Of a DNA stretch of 33,205 nucleotides, positions 16,530 to 23,020 are shown piece after piece. Each line of letters starts with the position of its first letter. Position 1 is the stretch's first letter. Below the pieces are notes generated by a model, which saw only the letters and a program-made list of their open reading frames with translations, ran no database searches and was not told where the DNA came from. The stretch is taken from the NCBI GenBank assembly GCA_052118425.1, contig JBQKHF010000033.1. The stretch is one strand, 5' to 3'. The DNA comes from Roseburia_C sp900315735 (GTDB lineage: Bacteria > Bacillota > Clostridia > Lachnospirales > Lachnospiraceae). A program made the position numbers and the translations under genes.

Positions 16530-17903
16530 TTACATCTGAATCCAGCCGAATGCATTTGCAATAGAGCTGATTAAAATAATTGCTGCAAAGATCGGGCAGA
16601 GATATTTTATCATCACTGCAAATATTTTCTTTCTGCGGAATGGACTGCCGCCACGGGTTACTTCTTCTTCAATCCGCTGTACTCCCACTACTCTTGACAC
16701 CAGGAGGCAGGTTGCAATAGCTGCAATCGGCATCATCACGGAGTTCGTCAGGAAATCAAAGAAATCAAGAATCTGCATTCCGATAATCTTTACATTTGCC
16801 AGTGGTCCATAGCCCAGCGTGGAAAGACTTCCCAAGAGCAGCATCACAACACCGACAATCACTGTCGCTTTCCGTCTTCCCCAGCCCAGCTCATCTTCAA
16901 AGGTTGATACTGCGCTTTCCGTTAATGCAATAGAACTTGTCATTGCCGCAAACAGCACCAGTACGAAGAATAATATTCCGACTCCTGTTCCAAGTCCCAT
17001 GCTGTCAAATACTTTTGGAATTGTAATAAACATCAGTGCCGGGCCTGCCTGCAGAGTTTCCGGGTCGCCGCCGGAAAATGCGAAAACCGCCGGAATAATC
17101 ATAAGTCCTGCCATTATTGCAATGGCGGTATCAAAGATTTCCACATTTTTTGTAGATTCCTCTATAGAAACTTCCTTTTTCATATAAGAACCAAAGGTAA
17201 TGAGAATTCCCATTGCGATGGACAGGGAATAAAACATCTGCCCCATAGCCGTCACTACTGTCATCCAGGAAAAATTCTCAAGGTTTGGCACCAGAAAATA
17301 TTTCACGCCTTTTAAAGCTCCCGGTCTGCTTACGGAATAAACCGTTATTAATATAGAAAGAACCACTAACACCGGCATCATAAATTTAGATACCCGCTCA
17401 ATCCCATTCCGGACACCGGCAAAGATGATTCCCAGCGTAAATACTGCAAAAAAGGCAAAGCAGATTTCTGTGGAAAGCCCGCTGGAAATGAAATCGGAAA
17501 AATATCCATCCGATGCAAGCTTACTGCCATTTCCCCTGATATATTCCACCAGATATTTCATTACCCAGCCGCCAATTACAGAATAATATGGCACGATTAA
17601 AGCCGGAATAATCGCATTTATCCAGCCACCGAAAGAGAGCCAGCGGGATTTTCCAAAGGTATGATATGCTCCCACCGGGCTCTTCTTCGTCATTCTTCCG
17701 ATAGAAGTCTCCGCCATAATCATTGTATATCCAAAAGTCAATGCAAGTATAATATAAATCAGCAGAAAGATTCCTCCCCCATACTTTGCCGCAAGATATG
17801 GGAATCTCCATATGTTTCCCAGTCCCACAGAAGCGCCTGCTGCTGATAATACAAACCCTATCTTCCCCGAAAATGTACTTCTTTTCTCATTCTGTGCCTT
17901 CAT
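16530..17903 (-). CDS. NSS-family sodium-dependent transporter
   Basis: The 457-residue protein belongs to the neurotransmitter:sodium symporter family (LeuT/MhsT type), which imports amino acids or related small molecules with Na+. It carries the signature of the broken first helix, GLGNIWRFPYLAAKYGGG (about 27-44), and about 11-12 hydrophobic segments, as in bacterial members. The end is short, with no long cytoplasmic tail. AGGAG precedes the start, and a good promoter is present at 17955-17983. It stands alone between two opposing units. The substrate cannot be told from the sequence. Confidence 0.9.
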   Translation of the reverse strand: MKAQNEKRSTFSGKIGFVLSAAGASVGLGNIWRFPYLAAKYGGGIFLLIYIILALTFGYTMIMAETSIGRMTKKSPVGAYHTFGKSRWLSFGGWINAIIPALIVPYYSVIGGWVMKYLVEYIRGNGSKLASDGYFSDFISSGLSTEICFAFFAVFTLGIIFAGVRNGIERVSKFMMPVLVVLSILITVYSVSRPGALKGVKYFLVPNLENFSWMTVVTAMGQMFYSLSIAMGILITFGSYMKKEVSIEESTKNVEIFDTAIAIMAGLMIIPAVFAFSGGDPETLQAGPALMFITIPKVFDSMGLGTGVGILFFVLVLFAAMTSSIALTESAVSTFEDELGWGRRKATVIVGVVMLLLGSLSTLGYGPLANVKIIGMQILDFFDFLTNSVMMPIAAIATCLLVSRVVGVQRIEEEVTRGGSPFRRKKIFAVMIKYLCPIFAAIILISSIANAFGWIQM

Positions 17904-17954
17904 TTTGTTTTTCTTCTCCTAAACTCATAATTTCCATGACGCAAAGTTATAGAA

Positions 17955-17983
17955 ATCATAACACAGTCTCATAGTTCCTGCAA
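17955..17983 (-). promoter_or_regulatory. probable promoter of the NSS symporter gene
   Basis: On the minus strand TTGCAG (17978-17983), 17 bases, then TATGAT (17955-17960) with an extended -10 TG, about 50 bases before the start. Confidence 0.6.
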
Positions 17984-18103
17984 TATTCTTTCTTTTTTCG
18001 CAATATATTCACTTATTTTCTCTTCTTTTTCACAGCGTATTCCCTTATATTCCATTAGTTTTCTCGCAATTTGCAACCAATTCACAAATTTTTCACAAAT
18101 TTA

Positions 18104-18130
18104 TTAGCACTCACCTCTTGACAGTGCTAA
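18104..18130 (+). promoter_or_regulatory. CIRCE operator (HrcA site) of the hsp20 operon
   Basis: TTAGCACTC, nine bases, then CAGTGCTAA matches the CIRCE consensus TTAGCACTC-N9-GAGTGCTAA with a single mismatch at 18122. CIRCE is bound by the heat-shock repressor HrcA. It overlaps the -35 box of the promoter, so binding should block RNA polymerase. Confidence 0.93.
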
Positions 18131-18146
18131 TAATTGGTGTTATAAC
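18118..18146 (+). promoter_or_regulatory. sigma-A promoter of the hsp20 operon
   Basis: TTGACA (18118-18123), exactly 17 bases, TATAAC (18141-18146). The -35 box lies inside CIRCE. The transcript would have a leader of about 100 bases containing a small hairpin AGGAAC/GTTCCT (18165-18184). Confidence 0.88.
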
Positions 18147-18256
18147 GTAGTCAGAACAAAGGAGAGGAACAAAAAGAGGTTCCTAAAACATCCCGGTTCC
18201 AAAGAAACAAGGTAAACAAGCATAGATAGATTTATTTAAAAAAGGAGAGATGACTT

Positions 18257-18724
18257 ATGTTGATGCCTAGTATTTTTGGAGAGAATTTATTTGATGACTT
18301 CTTTGAGGATTTTCCATGGATGGACGATAACATGGATATGAAAAAGACTGAGAAAAAACTTTACGGTCGTAGAGCCGCACGTCTGATGAAGACAGATATT
18401 AAGGAACAGGACAATGGTTACGAACTGGTTATTGATTTACCTGGATTTAAGAAAGACGAAGTAAGTGCTTCCTTAGAAAATGGTTATCTGACCATCAGTG
18501 CCGCCAAAGGCTTAGATGAGGATGACAAAGACAAGAAATCCGGCAAGTACATCCGTAAGGAACGTTATTCCGGAGCTTGCAGCCGAAGCTTTTATGTAGG
18601 CGATGCCGTTACCGAAGAGGATATCAAGGGTGAATTTAAACATGGTATCTTAAAACTCTTCGTTCCGAAGAAAGAAGCAAAACCTGCTGTAGAAGACCAC
18701 AAGTACATTGCCATTGAAGGATAA
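18257..18724 (+). CDS. small heat-shock protein, Hsp20/alpha-crystallin family (first copy)
   Basis: Hsp20 proteins are ATP-independent holdases that keep unfolding proteins soluble in the cytoplasm. The 155-residue product has a short N-terminal arm (MLMPSIFGENLFDDFFEDF), an alpha-crystallin domain starting near TDIKEQDNGYELVIDLPGFKK and ending with GILKLFVPKK, and a C-terminal tail with the I-x-I-like end IAIEG. The ribosome site AAGGAGA is well placed. It is the first gene after the CIRCE-controlled promoter. The second Hsp20 gene 208 bases downstream shares the ends strongly (VPKKEAKPAVE), which points to a tandem duplication. Confidence 0.95.
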   Translation: MLMPSIFGENLFDDFFEDFPWMDDNMDMKKTEKKLYGRRAARLMKTDIKEQDNGYELVIDLPGFKKDEVSASLENGYLTISAAKGLDEDDKDKKSGKYIRKERYSGACSRSFYVGDAVTEEDIKGEFKHGILKLFVPKKEAKPAVEDHKYIAIEG

Positions 18725-18775
18725 CAAAATTTTATTATAGTATCTGATTCAGATTAAGAAAGGAAGCATGTTATT

Positions 18776-18901
18776 ATGTCAGATAAAAATCCAAAACATC
18801 CATTAAAGAAGAAAAAAGTAAAGGCAAAAATTAATGTAGCCGATCACGAGGCTGTCGAAGAAGCCAGAGAGGCACACAGAAACAAGAAACATTATTACTA
18901 A
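18776..18901 (+). CDS. 41-residue basic protein between the two hsp20 genes
   Basis: An ATG at 18776 with AAGGAAG about ten bases upstream opens a 41-codon frame that ends in TAA at 18901. The N-terminal half is very lysine-rich (KHPLKKKKVKAK), and the second half is acidic then histidine/lysine-rich (HEAVEEAREAHRNKKHYY), probably one amphipathic helix. There is no membrane segment or cysteine. It lies in the CIRCE-controlled operon, 51 bases after the first hsp20 and 31 bases before the second, whose own AGGAGG follows. I do not recognise the family. The ribosome site, the biased composition and the snug fit argue for a real gene; a stress-related partner of Hsp20 is only a guess. Confidence 0.65.
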   Translation: MSDKNPKHPLKKKKVKAKINVADHEAVEEAREAHRNKKHYY

Positions 18902-18932
18902 TTACAATAGACTATTTCAGGAGGAATGACTT

Positions 18933-19373
18933 ATGTTAGTACCAAGTATTTTTTCAAACAACTTTGTAGATGATATATTCGATGATGTATTTCCATTCGG
19001 AGCTTATAATGCTCCTGCCGCAGACAACCGTGCTGCCATGAACACTGATGTCAAGGAATTTGATGACAGATATGAACTGGAGTTTGAACTTCCAGGCTTC
19101 AAGAAAGAAGATATTCAGGCTGAGCTGAAAGATGGATACCTTATCGTCAATGCCAAACATCAGGACAACAAGGATGAAAAGGGCAAGGATGGTAAATATA
19201 TCCGTAAAGAACGTTATTATGGCTCTTACCAGCGTAGCTTCTATGTTGGAGATGGCGTTACTCAGGATGACATCAAAGGCGGCTTTGAAAATGGTATCCT
19301 GACTCTGACCGTTCCGAAGAAAGAAGCAAAACCTGCTGTGGAAGAAAAGAAATACATTTCCATTGAGGGATAA
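18933..19373 (+). CDS. small heat-shock protein, Hsp20/alpha-crystallin family (second copy)
   Basis: This 146-residue holdase has the same plan as the upstream copy: N-terminal MLVPSIFSNNFVDDIFDDVF, alpha-crystallin domain from TDVKEFDDRYELEFELPGFKK to GILTLTVPKK, and tail end ISIEG. AGGAGG lies nine bases before the ATG. It is shorter than the first copy in the N-terminal arm, which in this family influences oligomer size and client choice, so the two may form mixed or different oligomers (inference). It is the last gene of the operon. Confidence 0.95.
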   Translation: MLVPSIFSNNFVDDIFDDVFPFGAYNAPAADNRAAMNTDVKEFDDRYELEFELPGFKKEDIQAELKDGYLIVNAKHQDNKDEKGKDGKYIRKERYYGSYQRSFYVGDGVTQDDIKGGFENGILTLTVPKKEAKPAVEEKKYISIEG

Positions 19374-19390
19374 TACCAAGATATTTAAAA

Positions 19391-19424
19391 GAGGCGGTGT
19401 GAATATTCACACCGCCTCTCCTTT
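19391..19424 (+). terminator. terminator between hsp20 and mgsA, usable on both strands
   Basis: A perfect palindrome with 14-base arms (19391-19404 and 19405-19418, GAGGCGGTGTGAAT and complement) is flanked by TCCTTTT on the plus strand and by TTTT on the minus strand, so it can end both convergent genes. Confidence 0.85.
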
Positions 19425-19436
19425 TCCATTCCGGCA

Positions 19437-19916
19437 TTATTTTATCGTAGATGCCCGCTGTCTGATACTCTTATTAAAATTAATCACATTGTGATTATAC
19501 TCTTCATCCATCAACTCAGAATGAATCATAAAATCTGCAGTTGCCTTATTATTCGCAATCGGGATGTCATATACCTGTGCAATACGAAGCAGTGCTTTTA
19601 CATCCGGGTCATGAGGTGCTGCGGTAAGCGGATCTGAAAAGAAAATCACAAAATCTACTTTCCCTTCTACTATCTTAGCACCAATCTGCTGGTCTCCACC
19701 CAACGGACCACTGTTATAGCCTTTTACCGGCAGTCCCGTCTGGTCTGTAATCATTTTTGCCGTTGTTCCGGTTCCACAAAGGAAATGCTTCTTTAAAGTT
19801 TCTGCATTGTCTTTGCACCACTGGATCAGTTCTGCTTTCTTTCCATCATGGGCAATCAGTGCAATATTTTTCTGTTTTCCGATTGTCAATGTAAGAAAAT
19901 CTGGTTCCATACTCAT
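19437..19916 (-). CDS. mgsA: methylglyoxal synthase
   Basis: MgsA turns dihydroxyacetone phosphate into methylglyoxal and phosphate, a bypass that relieves phosphate starvation or sugar-phosphate build-up. The 159-residue protein carries the family blocks IAHDGKK (21-27), GTGTT (48-52), GPLGGDQQIGA with the catalytic aspartate D75, and DPLTAAPHDPDVKALLR with H102. The first ATG (19916) is preferred because AAGGAG stands ten bases before it. The leader is about 100 bases long, with a perfect 10-base hairpin, and the promoter is at 20039-20068. Confidence 0.96.
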   Translation of the reverse strand: MSMEPDFLTLTIGKQKNIALIAHDGKKAELIQWCKDNAETLKKHFLCGTGTTAKMITDQTGLPVKGYNSGPLGGDQQIGAKIVEGKVDFVIFFSDPLTAAPHDPDVKALLRIAQVYDIPIANNKATADFMIHSELMDEEYNHNVINFNKSIRQRASTIK

Positions 19917-19961
19917 ATTGTGTCTTCTCCTTTATTGTATTATTTTCCAACCTTTTTAGGA

Positions 19962-20046
19962 TATCATGAGCAGAATCAGCTCATGATAAACATTTACCGC
20001 TCGTCAAATGCATAAATGCATTCTTCTCGCTTACGCTCATTATAAC
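19962..20046 (-). repeat. structured repeat-like element in the mgsA leader
   Basis: The perfect hairpin TATCATGAGC/GCTCATGATA (19962-19971 and 19979-19988, 7-base loop) is joined to GAGCGGTAAATGTT, a GCATTTATGC hairpin and ATAATGAGCGTAAGCGAG. The pieces GAGCG..AATGTT, AGCTGATT and ATAATGAGCG recur, rearranged, at 29157-29218. It may be a dispersed intergenic repeat that has also supplied the -10 box of mgsA. Confidence 0.4.
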
Positions 20047-20068
20047 ATGACAGGATGATTCCAGACAA
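20039..20068 (-). promoter_or_regulatory. probable promoter of mgsA
   Basis: On the minus strand TTGTCT (20063-20068), 18 bases, then a perfect TATAAT (20039-20044). Confidence 0.6.
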
Positions 20069-20093
20069 TGTTTGGGTAGAAATTACCTCATAT

Positions 20094-20128
20094 AAAAAAA
20101 CGAGTACACTTAACAGTGTACTCGTTTT
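20094..20128 (-). terminator. terminator after tRNA-Pro
   Basis: Stem CGAGTACACT/AGTGTACTCG with a 4-base loop (20101-20124) has seven or eight T on either strand's exit side. It lies just past the 3' end of the tRNA on the minus strand. Confidence 0.88.
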
Positions 20129-20134
20129 TTTTCG

Positions 20135-20208
20135 TCGATGCGACAGGATTTGAACCTGCGACCTCTGCGTCCCGAACGCAGCGCTCTACCAAGCTGAGCC
20201 ACGCATCG
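20135..20208 (-). tRNA. tRNA-Pro (anticodon CGG)
   Basis: A complete 74-base cloverleaf: acceptor CGATGCG/CGCATCG, anticodon stem CTGCG/CGCAG with loop TTCGGGA, T-arm GGTTCAAATCC, discriminator A. CCA is not encoded. The loop gives CGG, reading codon CCG. It stands alone with its own promoter and terminator. Confidence 0.95.
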
Positions 20209-20235
20209 TTATTTTATTCTTTCACACGCTCAACT

Positions 20236-20264
20236 ATATTAGCATATATCACATTTTTTGTCCA
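20236..20264 (-). promoter_or_regulatory. probable promoter of tRNA-Pro
   Basis: On the minus strand TGGACA (20259-20264), 17 bases, TAATAT (20236-20241), about 28 bases before the tRNA. Confidence 0.5.
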
Positions 20265-20376
20265 GTAATATTTTTATTTTCTTTTCTACTTAATCGTTTT
20301 ATGTTATATTTAAGTCAATCATAAGAACGGCTTTTACAATGCCGAAGCAACTTTTTTTACCAGAGAAAGGCACATT

Positions 20377-22695
20377 ATGGAGAACAACCAGAGACCAACA
20401 ATTGCAATTATGTTAGGTGACACCCAGTCCAGCTACTCAGAAGACTTACTTCGGGGCTTCTATACCTGTGCCAGAGAAGAAGATATCAATATTATTTTTC
20501 TGATGGGACCTCAGATGCCACAATATTGTAAAGATATTTTATCCTGCAGTTTTGATGGGGACTATAATTATCAATTTGATACTATTTATGATTATGTGCA
20601 TTTTACCAAACCGGATGCACTGATTATTACCTATGGTTCCCTTTCTATTTTTAAAAGCAACCAGGTAAAGACGGAATTTCTTTCCCATTATAAAGATATT
20701 CCATTTCTGATGTTAGAGGACACTCCGGATGATCCGGATATTCCATTTCTGATTGCAGATAACTATAATGGTATGCGACAGTGTATCGAACATCTTGTGA
20801 ATGTCCATGGTTATCGCAAGATTGCTTTCATAGCAGGACCCGCCAACAACAAGGACTCCAACGAACGGCTGAAAGCCTACCGTGATGTTATGGCTGAACA
20901 TCAGCTTCCGGTTACGGATGACATGGTCGTCTATGGCAACTACTCAGAGCTCGTCACCGAGCAGGTGGAATATATCTTAGACCACAACCCGGGATTAGAG
21001 GCAATTGCTTTTGCAAATGATAATATGGCAAAGGCAGGATACCGTGTCTGTGCTGCAAGAGACCTTTTGGTGGGACATGACATTGCCATTACCGGTTTTG
21101 ACGACATTGACCATGCCAAAACCATGGAACCACCACTGACCAGTGTTTCCCACAGCAGCTTCCAGTTCAGCTACCAGGCATTACAGAATGCGCTTATGCT
21201 CTGTCAGGGAAAGAAGCCACAGTCCTGCCGGATGTCGGCCATCTTTCACCAGAGATATTCCTGTGGCTGCCAGCCACACACCGGCTTTACCACACTGCGT
21301 CATATCAGTATGGAGCAGCTGCACGATTTTATGCGCCAGCAGGTCGATGCTATGGCAGAGGAATTATTTTCTTCTATTCCATATGAAAAAGACCGCAGCT
21401 ACTATACGGAACTTTTGCATGCATATTTCCAATATATATATGAAGGAATTTTTCTGAAAAAAGGTGCCGGTTTCTCCAACGAGTCTATGATTCGTTATTT
21501 AAAGAAACTGACTTCCTATACCCATATTTCCGGCGGAATGCTTTTAGAGCAGCTTACTTCCCTGCTTCGCACACTGATCAGCTCCTCTGAAGAAGAACTG
21601 CTGCAGACACAGCTTTCCAGCATTTTATCCTTTACCCAGCAATATGTTCATTCTGCAGATGTCTTCCGGCTGGAAAAGGAAATCATGGATTCCAACCGGA
21701 AAGCCTGGTTTGTGCCATCCTTTACAAGAGATTTAATTAACTCCGGTGCCAATTTCAAAGAAACGATTACACATATCATGGAGCGGCTGCATCTGATGAA
21801 TGTCAAAAGTTCCTTCTTTTTCTTCTTTGATAAACCGGTCATTCATCAGGAAAATGAACTTGCACAATACCCGGATGAAATCTATCTGGCAGCATATTTC
21901 CATGACGAAAAATCTGTCTATTATGAACCGGGCAAACGTCCAAAGGTAACGACTGACAATGGATTTTCCAGTTTTCTTCCAAAGGAACACACCCACTGCT
22001 ATACATCATTTATCCTCTTTTCCGGGGATGAGCAGTTCGGTCTGCTGCTTTGCGAAGTGGAGCAGAAAGATATTTCCTTTATGCAGATTTGCAGTCTGCA
22101 GATTGGTGCGCTCCTGCATTTCATCCAGTTAAATGCCAGCGAACGCCAGATTCAGAAAGAATTGCAGGATTCCATGAAAGTCATTCAGGAGCAGAACAGC
22201 ATCCTAAGCTATATCTCCGAATACGACGATTTAAGCCAGCTTTTGAACCGCCGTGGATTTATGGAACGGGCATCCCATGCGATTGAATCCAATTCCGGCA
22301 AAAAAGCTTATCTTCTTTTTGGTGACTTAGACCACTTAAAGGAAATCAATGACTGCTTCTCCCATCTTGCTGGGGATTTTGCATTACGCACAGTATCCGA
22401 GCGGCTGCGTAAATGCCTGCCAAAGGATGCCATTACCGCAAGACTGGGCGGTGACGAATTTGTTTCCTTTATTTTAACCGATATGCCGGATTTCAAAGAG
22501 CAGCTTCTGCAAAGTCTTAAAAAGGAAAGTGATGCCTTTAACGCCACCTGTGATAAGCCATTTTATGTGGAAATTTCTGTTGGTATCTACGAATTCTACT
22601 GCAACCCGCAGATGGATTTAACAGATATATTAAAGCATTCCGACGCAATACTCTATGAAGAGAAAGCAAAACGGCGTGCAAGTATCAAGAAGTAG
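20377..22695 (+). CDS. soluble LacI-like sugar-binding domain / GGDEF diguanylate cyclase
   Basis: The 772-residue protein begins directly with a LacI/PBP-type ligand-binding domain (about 7-290: TIAIMLGDTQSSYSEDLLRG, YRKIAFIAGPANNKDSNERL, IAITGFDDIDHAKTMEPPLT). It has no DNA-binding head, signal peptide or membrane segment. A long unrecognised middle part follows (about 300-590). The C-terminal GGDEF domain (about 600-768) has an intact RLGGDEF motif (691-695) and the metal-site sequence FGDLDHLKEIND. The I-site (RxxD before the motif) reads PKDA, so normal product inhibition should be lost. It should make cyclic-di-GMP in the cytoplasm in response to a small ligand, possibly a sugar; the maltodextrin operon lies downstream. 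AAAGG precedes the ATG, and the leader contains a CGGC/GCCG hairpin. Confidence 0.88.
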   Translation: MENNQRPTIAIMLGDTQSSYSEDLLRGFYTCAREEDINIIFLMGPQMPQYCKDILSCSFDGDYNYQFDTIYDYVHFTKPDALIITYGSLSIFKSNQVKTEFLSHYKDIPFLMLEDTPDDPDIPFLIADNYNGMRQCIEHLVNVHGYRKIAFIAGPANNKDSNERLKAYRDVMAEHQLPVTDDMVVYGNYSELVTEQVEYILDHNPGLEAIAFANDNMAKAGYRVCAARDLLVGHDIAITGFDDIDHAKTMEPPLTSVSHSSFQFSYQALQNALMLCQGKKPQSCRMSAIFHQRYSCGCQPHTGFTTLRHISMEQLHDFMRQQVDAMAEELFSSIPYEKDRSYYTELLHAYFQYIYEGIFLKKGAGFSNESMIRYLKKLTSYTHISGGMLLEQLTSLLRTLISSSEEELLQTQLSSILSFTQQYVHSADVFRLEKEIMDSNRKAWFVPSFTRDLINSGANFKETITHIMERLHLMNVKSSFFFFFDKPVIHQENELAQYPDEIYLAAYFHDEKSVYYEPGKRPKVTTDNGFSSFLPKEHTHCYTSFILFSGDEQFGLLLCEVEQKDISFMQICSLQIGALLHFIQLNASERQIQKELQDSMKVIQEQNSILSYISEYDDLSQLLNRRGFMERASHAIESNSGKKAYLLFGDLDHLKEINDCFSHLAGDFALRTVSERLRKCLPKDAITARLGGDEFVSFILTDMPDFKEQLLQSLKKESDAFNATCDKPFYVEISVGIYEFYCNPQMDLTDILKHSDAILYEEKAKRRASIKK

Positions 22696-22726
22696 TCTGT
22701 GACTTACTCACCAAATCAGCATATAA

Positions 22727-22760
22727 AATGCCGGATGGATTTACCATCCGGCATTCTTGA
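22727..22760 (+). terminator. stem-loop between the GGDEF gene and the 45-codon gene
   Basis: AATGCCGGATGG/CCATCCGGCATT with a 5-base loop (22727-22755). The minus strand exit has TTTT and the plus strand only a loose T-rich tract, so it fits best as the end of the minus-strand gene but may serve both. Confidence 0.7.
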
Positions 22761-22769
22761 TTCTCTCTT

Positions 22770-22907
22770 TTATTCATCCATTCCCCATTTGTCTTTCATG
22801 TATTCTTTACCAAATCCGGAACCAATATTTTCATTGATTCTCCGGCCAAAGCATGCATAAAATCCAATCATTGCGGCGAATATCAGAATTCCAATAAATA
22901 TAACCAT
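22770..22907 (-). CDS. 45-residue single-pass membrane peptide
   Basis: The frame starts at an ATG preceded by GGGAGGGGGA and ends in TAA just before the stem-loop at 22727-22755. The product has one hydrophobic helix (about 2-19, VIFIGILIFAAMIGFYAC), then a basic/polar tail with RRINENIGSGFGKEY and an acidic end. I do not know the family. It sits 114 bases downstream of the amylase gene stop, perhaps in the same transcript. The strong ribosome site and the fit between two signals support it; the function is unknown. Confidence 0.6.
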   Translation of the reverse strand: MVIFIGILIFAAMIGFYACFGRRINENIGSGFGKEYMKDKWGMDE

Positions 22908-23020
22908 AGTAAGTCCCCCTCCCTATGTCTCCTTATCTTTTCCAAAGTATAGCACAAGTATGCGGAGATGTCACTTATCTTTTTATGGAACGGTACTATT
23001 TATAGAAATATCTTTTGCTT

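Noticed and set aside
18147..18256. RNA thermometer in the hsp20 leader
   Set aside because: A small AGGAAC/GTTCCT hairpin exists, but it does not cover the ribosome site AAGGAGA; CIRCE already explains heat control.
18954..19379. 141-codon minus-strand frame over the second hsp20
   Set aside because: It is a shadow of the strongly supported Hsp20 gene.
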